A DNA stretch of 64,000 nt from assembly GCF_900290235.1 (NCBI RefSeq), contig NZ_OLMK01000076.1, forward strand, positions 1-64,000, written 5' to 3'. Positions within the stretch are counted from its first letter, which is position 1; each line of letters starts with the position of its first letter. This document shows positions 14,616 to 23,799 of this stretch, in pieces. The notes below the pieces were generated by a model that saw only the letters and a program-made list of their open reading frames with translations, was not told where the DNA came from and ran no database searches. The position numbers and the translations under genes were made by a program. This stretch comes from Streptomyces sp. MA5143a. GTDB lineage: Bacteria; Actinomycetota; Actinomycetes; Streptomycetales; Streptomycetaceae.

Positions 14616-16631
14616 TTGTCCGAGTTGCCAGGGATCAGTGACATCGGCGTCGCTCTGGTCGGCGCCGGCCCCCGCGGCACCAGCGTCCTGGAACGCCTCT
14701 GCGCCTCAGCACCCGAACTGCTGCGTCCCGGGATCCGGTTGACCGTCCATGTCGTCGACCCGGCTCCGCCGGGGCCCGGCCAGGTGTGGCGCACCGCCCA
14801 GTCCCCGCGGCTGCTGATGAACACCGTGGCCTCGCAGGTCACCCTGTTCACCGACGAGAGCGTGGACTGCTCGGGTCCGATACGGCCGGGGCCGAGCCTC
14901 CACGAGTGGGCCGCCGACCGGGCCGATCCCGGCGGCCCGCCCGCGCCCGGCCCCGACGACTATCCGACGCGCGCCCAGTACGGCCGTTACCTGGAGTGGG
15001 TCTTCGCCGAGACGGTCCGGGGCGCGCCCCCCGCGGTCCGGGTACGGACGCACCGGACCCGCGCGGTCCGCCTCGACGACGCGCCCGACGGCAGCCAGCG
15101 CCTCACCCTCGCCACCGGTCACGTCCTCGCCGGCCTCGCCGCCGTGGTCCTCGCCCAGGGCCACCTGCCCACGGCCCCGGACGAGGAGGAGCGCCGTACG
15201 ACGGCGTACGCCGCCCGGCACGGTCTGCGCCACCTCCCGCCCGCCAACCCGGCCGACCTCGACCTCTGCTCCCTGGCCCCCGGGGAACCGGTCCTCCTGC
15301 GCGGACTCGGCCTCAACTTCTTCGACCACATGGCCCTGCTGACGACGGGCCGGGGCGGCCGTTTCGTGTACGACCGGGACGAGGAGGAGCGGGAGCCGGG
15401 CACGCGGCGGTCCCGGTCGCCGCGCTACCTCCCCTCGGGCCGCGAGCCCCGCCTCTACGCCGGCTCCCGGCGCGGGGTGCCGTACCAGGCGCGCGGCGAC
15501 AACGCCAAGGGCCCCTACGGCCGCCATGTGCCGCTCGTCCTGACCCCCGAGGTGATCGCCGGCTTCCGCAAGCGCGCCGACTCCGGGGAGGCACCGGATT
15601 TCCTCGCGGAGATATGGCCGTTGGTGGCGAAGGAGGTGGAGACGGTCTACTACGAGGCGCTGAGGCGGCGCCAGGGCGCGCAGGCGGCGGGCGCGGAGAC
15701 CGCGGGCGAGCAGGCCGCGGGCGAGCAGGCCGCGGGGGACGGCGCCTTCCGTGAGCGGTTCCTGGCCGCCCCGCACCGCAGCCGCCAAGAGGTCGCCGTC
15801 CTGGACGAGTTCGGGGTGCCCGAGGGCGACCGCTGGTCGTGGGAGCGTGTCTCGCGCCCGTACGCGGGGCTCGTGTTCCCGGATCCGGGGGCCTGGCGGG
15901 CCTGGCTGCTCGCCCACCTCCGCGAGGACGCCACGCGGGCCGCGCTCGGCAATGTGGCGGGCCCGGAGAAGGCCGCGCTGGACGTGCTGCGGGACCTGCG
16001 CAACGAGCTGCGGCTGATCGTGGACCACGGCGGACTGACCGGCGACTCCCGCCGGGAGCACCTGGACCGCTGGTACACACCCCTGAACGCCTTCCTCTCC
16101 ATCGGCCCGCCCCGCAGCCGTATCGAGGAGATGACCGCGCTGATCGAGGCGGGCGTCCTGACGGTCCTCGGCCCCGGCCTGGAGGTACGGCAGGACGACG
16201 GTGCCTGGCTCGCCCACTCCCCCGGCGTGCCGGGCTCCGAGGTCCGGGTCACGACGCTCGTCGAGGCGCGGCTGCCCGAACCGGATGTCCGCCGGACCAC
16301 CGACGAACTGCTCGCCCGGCTGCTGCGCGAGGGCGCCTGCCGCCCGCACCGGGTGGACGGGCACGAGACGGGTGGGCTGGACGTCACATCCCGGCCTTAT
16401 CACCTGATAGACCGTCACGGAGTGCCGCACGAGAAGCGGTTCGCTCTCGGGGTGCCGACGGAAGGGGTGCACTGGGTGACCGCCGCGGGAGCCCGACCTG
16501 GCGTGGATTCGGTCACTCTTTCGGACGCGGACGCGGTGGCACGGGCCGTTCTACGCGCGGTAACGGGGGGAAAATCCGACCAAGAGGAGGTAAGGACCTG
16601 GCCAGATGTTGAACTTGTAACCATCGAGTAG
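14616..16631 (+). CDS. FAD/NAD(P)-binding protein (FAD_NAD_binding_9 type)
   Basis: A 671-residue flavoprotein. The TTG at 14616 has GGGAG eight bases upstream, preferred over an upstream ATG. The N-terminal Rossmann motif is IGVALVGAGPRGTSVLERL (about residues 9-27) and VWRTAQSPRLLMNTV is the usual second family block. Residues about 210-225 hold another nucleotide-associated strand (EPVLLRGLGLNFFD). A tandem AGEQA repeat (residues about 361-374) lies in a poorly conserved insert, from two copies of the 15-bp unit starting at 15704. Function unknown; sometimes linked to biosynthesis of siderophores or similar compounds in other bacteria, but no such genes are near. Confidence 0.8.
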   Translation: MSELPGISDIGVALVGAGPRGTSVLERLCASAPELLRPGIRLTVHVVDPAPPGPGQVWRTAQSPRLLMNTVASQVTLFTDESVDCSGPIRPGPSLHEWAADRADPGGPPAPGPDDYPTRAQYGRYLEWVFAETVRGAPPAVRVRTHRTRAVRLDDAPDGSQRLTLATGHVLAGLAAVVLAQGHLPTAPDEEERRTTAYAARHGLRHLPPANPADLDLCSLAPGEPVLLRGLGLNFFDHMALLTTGRGGRFVYDRDEEEREPGTRRSRSPRYLPSGREPRLYAGSRRGVPYQARGDNAKGPYGRHVPLVLTPEVIAGFRKRADSGEAPDFLAEIWPLVAKEVETVYYEALRRRQGAQAAGAETAGEQAAGEQAAGDGAFRERFLAAPHRSRQEVAVLDEFGVPEGDRWSWERVSRPYAGLVFPDPGAWRAWLLAHLREDATRAALGNVAGPEKAALDVLRDLRNELRLIVDHGGLTGDSRREHLDRWYTPLNAFLSIGPPRSRIEEMTALIEAGVLTVLGPGLEVRQDDGAWLAHSPGVPGSEVRVTTLVEARLPEPDVRRTTDELLARLLREGACRPHRVDGHETGGLDVTSRPYHLIDRHGVPHEKRFALGVPTEGVHWVTAAGARPGVDSVTLSDADAVARAVLRAVTGGKSDQEEVRTWPDVELVTIE

Positions 16632-16672
16632 CGGTGCATAACTGGTGTGACCCGCCGGTAATCCCGTCCCCA

Positions 16673-16692
16673 CCGGTCCCCACCGGGACCGG
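16673..16692. repeat. short hairpin before doxX
   Basis: CCGGTCCC-CACC-GGGACCGG, an 8-bp perfect stem between the flavoprotein gene and the DoxX gene; may terminate the former. Confidence 0.4.
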
Positions 16693-16716
16693 GTGATACC
16701 GAAGGAGTCACCCCAC

Positions 16717-17169
16717 ATGACCGGACGCCTCAACAGCGCCCAGCCATACGCCCTCGGGTTGTTCCGCATCGTCATCGGACTGCTGTTCACCTGCCACGGA
16801 GCCAAGAGCCTCTTCGGCCTCCTCGGCGGCGTCGACGGACAGGGCGGAACCGCCGCCACCGGAGCCTGGCCGGGCTGGTACGCGGCCGTCATCCAACTCG
16901 TCGGCGGCAGCCTGGTCCTTCTCGGCCTCGGCACCCGCATCGCCGCGTTCCTCGCCTCGGGCGCCATGGCCTACGCGTACTTCAAGGTCCACCAGCCGGA
17001 GGCCCTGTGGCCCCTCCAGAACAACGGCGAACTCGCGGCCCTCTACTGCTGGACCATGTTCCTCCTGGTCTTCACCGGCTCGGGCGCGCTCGGCCTGGAC
17101 AAGTTCATCGCCAAGCGCTCGACGGCCCAGGGCAGGGAGGCGAGGAAGCGGGAGCCGGTGGCGGCCTGA
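16717..17169 (+). CDS. DoxX family membrane protein
   Basis: A 150-residue protein with four predicted helices: YALGLFRIVIGLLFTCHGAKSL, YAAVIQLVGGSLVLLGLGTRI, AFLASGAMAYAYF and ALYCWTMFLLVFTGSGAL. The first helix with an internal HG, then GLxxP-type spacing, matches DoxX/quinol-oxidase-subunit-like proteins. Starts at ATG 16717 after AAGGAG. DoxX proteins take part in membrane redox or thiol chemistry, but no partner is nearby and the role is unassigned. It ends before the hairpin at 17292. Confidence 0.85.
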   Translation: MTGRLNSAQPYALGLFRIVIGLLFTCHGAKSLFGLLGGVDGQGGTAATGAWPGWYAAVIQLVGGSLVLLGLGTRIAAFLASGAMAYAYFKVHQPEALWPLQNNGELAALYCWTMFLLVFTGSGALGLDKFIAKRSTAQGREARKREPVAA

Positions 17170-17291
17170 CCGACACCGACACCGACACCGCCGCTGAAGG
17201 ACAGTCAGTGAACGCCGGTGACCGTCGGCCGATGGCCGTCGGTTGATCGCCGGTTGATCGCCGGTCTCCTCACCGCCGCGGCGGCACCGGG

Positions 17292-17320
17292 CCGCCGGGG
17301 GCGCCACACGCCCCCGGCGG
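17292..17320. terminator. terminator hairpin
   Basis: CCGCCGGGGGCG / CGCCCCCGGCGG, a perfect 12-bp stem with a 5-nt loop, about 120 bases after DoxX. Confidence 0.65.
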
Positions 17321-17485
17321 TCGCGCGCGCACTCCCGGCTCCGCGGCCCCTTTCCTCCCGGCTCTCCTCCCCCGGGTCGTCCCTGACTCCTTCCGGCGTA
17401 CGCACCGCCTCTGATGAACCGTTCGTGACGGACACATGAGCCCCTGTGGGCTTTGTGTCGTACCCGGGGCGTACGCTGTTCGGCT

Positions 17486-17504
17486 ATCACGGGATCACCG
17501 TGAT
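17486..17504. promoter_or_regulatory. inverted repeat before DedA-like gene
   Basis: ATCACGG-N5-CCGTGAT, a perfect 7-bp repeat with a 5-bp spacer, 27 bases before the GTG start. Just upstream TACGCT (17472) could be a -10 box. It is a candidate operator. Confidence 0.5.
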
Positions 17505-17530
17505 GTCGGGGGACAACAGGAGAGTGCTCG

Positions 17531-18142
17531 GTGCTTGAGAGTCTGGGCTGGCTGACCGCCGGCCCATGGATCTACGCCGTCGTGGCCGCGTCCATCGTGC
17601 TGGACGTGTTCCTCCCGGTCCTGCCGAGCGGTGTCCTGGTCGTCGCGGCGGCCACGGCGGCCGCGGCGGAGACGGCGGCGGGCGCGATGCCCCACGACGT
17701 CCCCGACGTGCTCGTCCTGATCCTCGCGGCGGCCACGGCGTCCGTCCTCGGCGACCTCGTGGCGTACCGCCTGGCGTGGGCGGGCAGTGCGCGCCTGGAC
17801 CGCGCGATCGCCCGTTCCCGGCGCCTGACCACCGCGCAGGAACGTCTCGGCGCGGCGCTCGCCCGAGGCGGCGGCCTGCTGGTCGTCATCGCCCGGTTCG
17901 CCCCCGCGGGCCGCTCGGTCGTCTCCCTCGGCGCGGGCGCCGCCCGCCACCGCGCCCGCGACTTCCTCCCCTGGTCCGCGCTGGCGGGCCTCACGTGGGC
18001 CGGCTACAGCGTCGCCCTCGGCTACCTCGGCGCCCACTGGCTGGGCCCCACCTGGCTCGCGACGGCGGTCTCCCTGGCCGCCCTCTTCGGCGCGGGCGCG
18101 GCGGCGGCGTACTTCATGCGGCCACCGCGGGCCGCCGGCTGA
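17531..18142 (+). CDS. DedA/SNARE-associated membrane protein
   Basis: A 203-residue VTT-domain protein with about five predicted helices. The RFAPAGRSVVSLGAGAARHRARDFL segment (residues about 119-143) is the conserved amphipathic arginine region of DedA proteins, and the N-terminal helix ends in VLPSGV, a variant of the usual PxIPSE motif. These proteins move phospholipid headgroups or undecaprenyl phosphate across membranes in other bacteria; here the role is inferred. The GTG at 17531 has AGGAGAG upstream. A second DedA gene is at 29977. Confidence 0.8.
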   Translation: MLESLGWLTAGPWIYAVVAASIVLDVFLPVLPSGVLVVAAATAAAAETAAGAMPHDVPDVLVLILAAATASVLGDLVAYRLAWAGSARLDRAIARSRRLTTAQERLGAALARGGGLLVVIARFAPAGRSVVSLGAGAARHRARDFLPWSALAGLTWAGYSVALGYLGAHWLGPTWLATAVSLAALFGAGAAAAYFMRPPRAAG

Positions 18143-18226
18143 GGGCCGGCGGCGGGTCACGGCGCAGGGGTGCGGGCGTCGCACCTGCCCGGCCCGCCGG
18201 ACCTACCCTGCCCCCTGACCCCTGAC

Positions 18227-18457
18227 CTACCCGGCCCGCCGGGCCGCGGCGCCCCGTACCTCCAGCCCGGCCAGCAGTTCCGCCGTGGCGGCCGCGACGG
18301 CCTCCACCGCGTGATCGAACACCTCACGGTTGTGGGCGGCGGGCGCGCGGAAACCGGACACCTTGCGGACGTACTGGAGGGCGGCGGCCCGGATGTCGTC
18401 CTCGGTGGCCTCCTCGGGGATCGCGGGCGGTCGCAGAGTCTTGATGCTTCGGCACAT
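18227..18457 (-). CDS. DUF2277 protein
   Basis: A 76-residue protein. The start at 18457 gives the family's usual N-terminus MCRSIKTLRPP, followed by EEATEDDIRAAALQYVRKVSGFRAP and a helix of AVEAVAAATAELLAGLEV. The longer frame beginning at 18490 adds an unlikely extension. DUF2277 proteins are small, helical and of unknown function, common in actinobacteria. No ribosome site is obvious. Confidence 0.85.
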   Translation of the reverse strand: MCRSIKTLRPPAIPEEATEDDIRAAALQYVRKVSGFRAPAAHNREVFDHAVEAVAAATAELLAGLEVRGAAARRAG

Positions 18458-18624
18458 GAGCCCAGTCTCCCGCGCCCACCCCACTCCCACCCACCCTCAC
18501 TCGACATGAAGCAAATCCTTGGGTATCGGCAAGTTTCCCCGAGGATTGACTCCACCCTGCCCCCTTGTGATCATCACGGAGGCCGCCGGCCGACCGACGA
18601 AGGCGACGCAGAGACGAGGGGACC

Positions 18625-19536
18625 ATGTCGACGAACGAACGGCTCACCTTGGCGGTACTCGGACCCGGCGGGGTGGGCGGCCTGCTCGCCGCGCTCCTCG
18701 CCCGCGCGGGCAACCGCGTCGTCTGCCTGGCGGGGGACGAGACGGCCCGCGCCCTGGACAAGGACGGCATCAGCGTCACCAGTGCCCGCTTCGGCGACTT
18801 CACCGCCCGCGTGGAGACCGCCGCCGAACTGCGCGAACCGGTCGACGCGGCGCTCGTCGCCGTGAAGCACACCACCCTCGGCCCGGCCCTGGACCGCCTT
18901 CCCGCGTCGTCCCTGACCCCCGGCACCCTCGTCGTCCCGTTCCTGAACGGTGTCGAACACCCGGCGGCCCTGCGCGCCCACTACGGCGACACCGCCCGCA
19001 TCGCCCCGGCGACCATCCGGGTCGAGTCGACCAGGGTCGCGCCGGGCGTCATCGCGCACGGCAGCCCCTTCGCGGAGGTCGACCTGACCGGTGACGAGGC
19101 CCCCGCGGACCGCCTCAACTCCCTTGTGGGGGCTCTGGAATGGTCCGGTATCACCACCCGAGTGCTGCTCGGCGAGACGGTGGCGCTGTGGGCGAAGATG
19201 TCGTTCCTGGCCCCGTTCGCCCTGCTGACGACCCGCTACGGCCTGCCCCTGGGCGAGATCCGCACCCGCCACCGCGAGGAGCTGACCGCCCTGGTCGAGG
19301 AGACGGCGGCGGTCAGCGCGGCGGTCGGCGCCTCCGTGGACCCGGCGGAGGCGGTACGCCGCTACGACGCCTTCCCGCCCGGCACCAAGTCGTCGATGCA
19401 GCGCGACGCCGAGTCCGGCCGCCCGCTCGAACTGGACGCGTTCGGCGGCGCGCTGCTCCGCGCCGCCGAACGCCACGGCGTACCGGCCCCGGTGGCGGCG
19501 AGGGTGATGGCGGACCTGAGGGCGGCGGGCCACTGA
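18625..19536 (+). CDS. panE: 2-dehydropantoate 2-reductase (ApbA/PanE family)
   Basis: A 303-residue ketopantoate reductase-like oxidoreductase. The N-terminal NADP-binding loop is LGPGGVGGLLAALLARAG (about residues 9-26), and VAVKHTTL and VPFLNGVEH carry the conserved Lys and Asn near the active site (about residues 75-105). The C-terminal domain contains the family lysine-rich helix (KMSFLAPFALLT) and the KSSMQRDAESGRPLELDAF block. It reduces 2-dehydropantoate to pantoate in pantothenate synthesis if the assignment is right; some paralogues act on other keto acids. The start has GAGGGGACC close by. Converges with the LysR gene. Confidence 0.8.
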   Translation: MSTNERLTLAVLGPGGVGGLLAALLARAGNRVVCLAGDETARALDKDGISVTSARFGDFTARVETAAELREPVDAALVAVKHTTLGPALDRLPASSLTPGTLVVPFLNGVEHPAALRAHYGDTARIAPATIRVESTRVAPGVIAHGSPFAEVDLTGDEAPADRLNSLVGALEWSGITTRVLLGETVALWAKMSFLAPFALLTTRYGLPLGEIRTRHREELTALVEETAAVSAAVGASVDPAEAVRRYDAFPPGTKSSMQRDAESGRPLELDAFGGALLRAAERHGVPAPVAARVMADLRAAGH

Positions 19537-19605
19537 GCCGCCCACCAAGGCCGCGCCCCGCCGCCCGGCTCTCGCCGCTCACCCCTGCCCCCTCGGTCCT
19601 CCCCC

Positions 19606-20535
19606 TCACTCCTCGGGCGCCGGTCGCACCGCTCCTCCGACGCGCACCGCGTGCCGGGCGACCGTGTCGGCGAACGCCCGGGCCGGGGGTGAGAGCGCGT
19701 CCCAGCGCCGTACCGCCCAGCCGACGGTCAGCGGCGGCAGATCGGGGACCGGGACGAAGCGCAGGCCGGGGTGGCCGGGGCCGGTCCAGCCGGGCAGGGC
19801 GGGGACGACGGCGTGGCCGACCCCGAGTTCGGCGAGGAGGATCGCGGTGTCCCAGTCGGCGACCCCGGCTCCGGACGGGCCGGTCTTTATGCCCAACTCC
19901 CGGTAGGCGGCGTCCAGATGGGCGTAGGAAGTGGAGTTCTCCGGCAGCCCGATGAGCCGCATCCCGTCCAGTTCCCCGGCGTCGATCCGCTCCCGCCCGG
20001 CGAGTTCGTCGTCGGCGCGTACGGCGAGCACCCAGGGGAGTTCGACGACGGCCCGCTGTTCGATGCCGCGGACGGCGGGCCCGAGGGTCACCCAGGACAG
20101 GTCGAGGTCGCGCGCGGGATCGCCCAGCGCGTCGACGCAGCCGGCGCTGGACCGCACGGTCTGGAACTCCAGTCCCACGTCCGGGTACGCCCGCCGGAAG
20201 TCGACGATGCCCTGCGCCATGAAGTGCCGCACGGTCGTGCCGCCGGTGGCGATCCGTACGACACCGCCGTCGCCCCGCACCATCTCGGCGAGCCGCCGCA
20301 GGGCGAGATCGAGCCCGGTGATCCCCTCGGCCGCGGCCTCCTGAAGCAGGCGCCCGGCCCGCGTGGGCACGACACCGCGGGCCCGCCGTTCGACCAGCCC
20401 GACCCCCACCTCGCGCTCCAGCCGCCGCACATGCTGACTCACCGCCGACTGCGTACAGCCCAGCTCCCGGGCCACCGCACTGAGACTCCCGGCCCGGCAC
20501 ACGGCGACGAAGACACGCAGATCATCGAGGGTCAT
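19606..20535 (-). CDS. LysR-family transcriptional regulator
   Basis: A 309-residue LysR regulator. The helix-turn-helix is SLSAVARELGCTQSAVSQHVRRLEREVG (residues 17-44), and the linker helix follows. The substrate-binding half (about residues 90-300) has the usual Rossmann-like blocks. The start at 20535 was chosen because the family N-terminus MTLDDLRVFVAVC begins there; no strong ribosome site is visible. The target is not evident; the upstream gene at 20671 is divergent and the only neighbour that could share its promoter region. Effector unknown. Confidence 0.88.
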   Translation of the reverse strand: MTLDDLRVFVAVCRAGSLSAVARELGCTQSAVSQHVRRLEREVGVGLVERRARGVVPTRAGRLLQEAAAEGITGLDLALRRLAEMVRGDGGVVRIATGGTTVRHFMAQGIVDFRRAYPDVGLEFQTVRSSAGCVDALGDPARDLDLSWVTLGPAVRGIEQRAVVELPWVLAVRADDELAGRERIDAGELDGMRLIGLPENSTSYAHLDAAYRELGIKTGPSGAGVADWDTAILLAELGVGHAVVPALPGWTGPGHPGLRFVPVPDLPPLTVGWAVRRWDALSPPARAFADTVARHAVRVGGAVRPAPEE

Positions 20536-20658
20536 GGAGGGGAAGATACCGAAGAGACCCAAGGGAGAGCTTGGGTGAGGGGGTCGGGACGGAGACTCGT
20601 CCAAACGACACCGCCCCGAAGCGGAAGAAGGAACTCGCATCACAAAATCGAACAGGCG

Positions 20659-20664
20659 TAGCAT
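20659..20664 (+). promoter_or_regulatory. TAGCAT -10 box, leaderless start
   Basis: TAGCAT lies exactly 6 bases before the GTG at 20671; no ribosome site precedes the gene. Suggests that the transcript begins at the start codon. Confidence 0.5.
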
Positions 20665-20670
20665 TGCCGT

Positions 20671-21024
20671 GTGGCTAAGACCTATGACTTCCCCAGTGAC
20701 CTCCTCGCCGGCCAGGAGGAGCTGCATCAGGTCCGGGCCGAGCTCCTGGCGCTGCTGAAGCGGCTGCCCTGGTCCGTCGAGCCCCTGGACGGTTTCAGCG
20801 ACGACAAGGGCTGGCGCCAGATCGAGCGCCCGGCCTCTCCCGGCTGGACACCCGACGAACAGGCCGAGGTCGAGAAGCTCCGCGAACGCGAACGCGAACT
20901 GGCGGTGTTCGTCAGCTGCCACCGCTTCTGGGCGGAGGTGGCCCCGGAGGAACGCGTCGCGGCCCGCAGCCTGTTGAAGCACGCGCGCGAGACGACGGAG
21001 GAGGCCCCGGAGGACGGGGCCTGA
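20671..21024 (+). CDS. hypothetical soluble helical protein
   Basis: A 117-residue protein, not recognised. It begins at GTG 20671 with no ribosome site but a -10 box 6 bases upstream. The sequence is rich in Glu and Leu and predicted largely helical: an N-terminal helix (QEELHQVRAELLALLKRL), a loop with GWRQIERPASPGWTPDEQAEVEKL, and a central helix of REREREL. No signal, membrane segment or motif. It lies downstream of and divergent from the LysR gene and converges on tRNA-Val. Confidence 0.65.
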   Translation: MAKTYDFPSDLLAGQEELHQVRAELLALLKRLPWSVEPLDGFSDDKGWRQIERPASPGWTPDEQAEVEKLRERERELAVFVSCHRFWAEVAPEERVAARSLLKHARETTEEAPEDGA

Positions 21025-21079
21025 CACGCGGTGGTCCGTCCGCGGAGGTGGACCCCTTGTGGACTCCGGGCATGCGGAA

Positions 21080-21107
21080 GGCCCCCGGGAGCGTATTCCT
21101 GGGGGCC
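21080..21107. terminator. terminator hairpin
   Basis: GGCCCCCGGGA / TCCTGGGGGCC, an 11-bp stem with one G-T wobble and a 6-nt loop. It lies between the gene ending at 21024 and tRNA-Val, so it may terminate either. Confidence 0.6.
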
Positions 21108-21140
21108 GGCACAGAACTGTCGACCTGGTCCTGCGGTCGG

Positions 21141-21212
<72 letters not shown>

Positions 21213-21395
21213 GAGTACGAGTCGACAGCCTACATTGCCGTGGGCCGTGCCCCGCAAACCGTTAACCGGGGGATATCCCCACCCTCGATCCGGGAGCGGC
21301 CCGGATCCCCCCGAAGACCCCCGCTCCGTACGGTCGAAGCACGCTCGGCGGATGCCGGCGGACGTGGGAAACACCGGCCCCAGGGGGAGATCGTC

Positions 21396-22172
21396 ATGGC
21401 TCGTACGGCTCGCAGCTCACGCACGGGAACGGTGGCCGTCGCCGGGCTCGCCGTCGCGCTCATGGCGTCCGTCGCCGCGTGCGGGGCGGACGCCGGGGAC
21501 GACCGGGAGCCGGAGCACCGGGCCTTCGCCCTGGAGGGCCGTACGCTCACCGTCGACTCGGACGACTCGGCGCTGGAACTGGTCGCGGCGGACGTGGACG
21601 AGGTCGAGGTGACCCGGTGGTTCGAGGGCCGGGTCGTGGTCGGCGGGGACCCGCGGGTGACGTGGGAGATGAAGGACGACCGGCTGAAGCTGCGGCTGAA
21701 GTGCTCCGGCATCGTCGCGGACTGCTCCGCCAAGCACCGTATCGAGGTGCCGCGCGGCGTGGCCGTCGTCGTGGAGGACGGGGACGGGAGCGTGCGCGCG
21801 AAGGGGTTCACCCAGTCGCTGAGGATTTGGACCGCTGACGGCGCGGTACGGGTCAGCGACAGCAGCGGCCCGCTGGAGATGCACAGCGACGACGGCTCGG
21901 TGCACGCGTGGGGCGTCGAGTCGCGCAGCGTCCGGGCCAGCACGAAGGACGGCTCGGTCAGGCTCGAACTCGGCGCCGTGCCCGACCTGGTGGAGTCCCG
22001 CAGCGACGACGGCTCCATCACCATCGGCCTGCCCCGCGAGGCCTCGTACCGGGTGACGACCGGGAGTGACGACGGCTCCGTGGCCGTGTCCGTGCCCCGT
22101 GACTCCCGCAGCACCCATGTGGTGAAGGCCCACACCGAGGACGGCTCGGTCACCGTACGCGACGCCGACTGA
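21396..22172 (+). CDS. DUF4097 lipoprotein
   Basis: A 258-residue protein. A signal peptide ending in the lipobox VAAC (Cys29 or so) predicts attachment to the outer membrane leaflet. Beyond it is a DUF4097 beta-helix-like domain with repeated D-DGSV units (DGDGSVRAKG, DDGSVHAWG, KDGSVRLELG, DDGSITIGLP, EDGSVTVRD). Each repeat is one beta-strand coil of a right-handed helix. DUF4097 proteins are usually surface or periplasmic. No partner gene is evident; function unknown. Confidence 0.82.
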   Translation: MARTARSSRTGTVAVAGLAVALMASVAACGADAGDDREPEHRAFALEGRTLTVDSDDSALELVAADVDEVEVTRWFEGRVVVGGDPRVTWEMKDDRLKLRLKCSGIVADCSAKHRIEVPRGVAVVVEDGDGSVRAKGFTQSLRIWTADGAVRVSDSSGPLEMHSDDGSVHAWGVESRSVRASTKDGSVRLELGAVPDLVESRSDDGSITIGLPREASYRVTTGSDDGSVAVSVPRDSRSTHVVKAHTEDGSVTVRDAD

Positions 22173-22266
22173 TCAATTCGTCCTCGAACCGATCGGCCCG
22201 TGTTTTCGTCCTTGACCGGTGGGAGAATGGCACCGGTCAGGGCGGATGACAGCACGGGAGAGGGAT

Positions 22267-23715
22267 GTGACGGCGACACCAGCAGAGCCGTACACGCCGA
22301 ATGCGCCCAGCGCACGACAACCCCACAGCCGTGCACCACGACCAGCAGCCGGCCCCCCGCGGCAGCGGCCCGGCCGCCCGCGCCCCCTCCGGCGCTCCGC
22401 CGCCCACGACTCCCTCCTGCTCCTCGGGCTGCCCCTGCTCGCCGCGCTGGCGCTGCCCGCCGCGTTCGCCGGGGGCGGGACCCGGCGGTGGTTCGGCGGG
22501 CGGGCGGAAGGGCAGCGGGCCGAGGCGCAGGCGGCGAAGGACGCGGCGGCGGCCGCGTTCTACGAGCTGGACACCGCCCAGCGCGACCTGCGGATCTCCA
22601 TAGAGACCATCACGGCGGTGGACGACTCCCCCGCGGCCCGCCAGGCGGTCTCCGGCTTCGAGGCGCTCGGCCGGCGGATCGACGAGGTCAGCGGCCGGTA
22701 CATCGCCGCCGTCGACGCCCATGATCTGGACCGGGACGACCTGGAGGCGTCCGCCGCCGCCCGCGCCCGGACCGAGCTGACCGCCGCCAAGGACGAGCTG
22801 GGGCGGGTCAAGCAGGAGCTGGACCGTTTCGCCGAGGGGCTGGGTCCGCTGCTCGGCAAGGCCGAGACACAGCTGGCCCGGCTCGCCCCGGCCGTGGAGC
22901 GCGCCCGGCAGGGCCTGCTCGCCGCCTCCAACGCCCTGGACGCCGTGCGGGAGTCGGGGCTGAAGGCGGACGACCTCGCCGCGCGGCTCGCCGCGCTCGC
23001 CCCGGAGCTGACCAAGCTCAACCAGGGGGCGGGCCGGCACGGCGTGGCGGAGACACTGGAGCGCGCCGACCGGGTCGTGCGGGAGGCGGAGGCGGTACGG
23101 GCGGAGGCCGAGCGGCTGCCGGAGAAGGCCGCCGAGATCGACCACCGGCTGGTGTCGCTGCGGACCCGCGCGGAGGCGCTGGGCACCCGGGCGGGTCAGG
23201 TGCCGCAGACCCTGAGCGAGCTGCGGCGCAGATTCGTGGCGGCCTGCTGGCAGGACCTCCAGCAGGTGCCGGAGCAGGCCGCGGCCGATGTCGAGCAGGC
23301 CCGGCTGAAGCTGCGTGAGGCGCGGGCCGCTCGTGACGCGCAGCGCTGGCCGGACGCGACGGCGCTGCTGTCGACCGTGCGGGCGCTGCTGAACCGGACC
23401 GACGAGGCGGTCTCCGCGGCGGGCGACCGGCTGCGGCGGTTGAACGCGGTGCAGAAGGACCCCCAGCAGGAGATCGACCGCACCCGGTTCGCCATCCGTG
23501 ACGCGCAGCGACTCGCCATGGCGGGCCGTTCCACGCCCGATCCCCGGCACGCCCGCCCGCTCGACGACTCCGTGGCCCGGCTGGACCGCGCGGTCGCCAC
23601 ACTGGAGGGCCGGCACCCCGACTACTGGCACTTCCTGACCGAGACGGAGTCCGTCCGGCAGACGGTGTCCCATGTGGTCGACCAGATCCGCAAGGAGCGT
23701 GGCGGAAGCGCCTGA
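22267..23715 (+). CDS. coiled-coil membrane-anchored protein
   Basis: A 482-residue protein starting at GTG 22267 after GGGAGAGGG. A Pro/Arg-rich N-terminus (about residues 1-45) is followed by one membrane helix (DSLLLLGLPLLAALALPAAFAGG), then about 400 residues of Ala/Glu/Arg-rich heptad repeats, the sort of long coiled coil seen in septation or cell-wall scaffolds. No enzyme motif. It precedes the DUF4383 gene by 84 bases. Name or complex not known. Confidence 0.65.
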   Translation: MTATPAEPYTPNAPSARQPHSRAPRPAAGPPRQRPGRPRPLRRSAAHDSLLLLGLPLLAALALPAAFAGGGTRRWFGGRAEGQRAEAQAAKDAAAAAFYELDTAQRDLRISIETITAVDDSPAARQAVSGFEALGRRIDEVSGRYIAAVDAHDLDRDDLEASAAARARTELTAAKDELGRVKQELDRFAEGLGPLLGKAETQLARLAPAVERARQGLLAASNALDAVRESGLKADDLAARLAALAPELTKLNQGAGRHGVAETLERADRVVREAEAVRAEAERLPEKAAEIDHRLVSLRTRAEALGTRAGQVPQTLSELRRRFVAACWQDLQQVPEQAAADVEQARLKLREARAARDAQRWPDATALLSTVRALLNRTDEAVSAAGDRLRRLNAVQKDPQQEIDRTRFAIRDAQRLAMAGRSTPDPRHARPLDDSVARLDRAVATLEGRHPDYWHFLTETESVRQTVSHVVDQIRKERGGSA

Positions 23716-23733
23716 GGGGCGGGGCCGGTTTGC

Positions 23734-23753
23734 CCGCCGGGGCGCCCCGGCGG
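23734..23753. repeat. 20-bp perfect palindrome
   Basis: CCGCCGGGGC|GCCCCGGCGG, fully self-complementary without a loop, in the leader of the DUF4383 gene. Could be an operator or cruciform-prone repeat. Confidence 0.5.
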
Positions 23754-23799
23754 ATGCTGAAGGGGTACGGAGGCCTCCGCTCACGCCTAGGAGGCGGAT

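Larger units (their letters stand above)
17170..17530. other. intergenic region (361 bases) with repeats and two hairpins
   Basis: It holds GACACC direct repeats (17171-17189), two copies of GGTTGATCGCC near 17240, the 12-bp-stem hairpin at 17292-17320 and the palindrome at 17486-17504. No open reading frame with a ribosome site was found. Confidence 0.6.
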
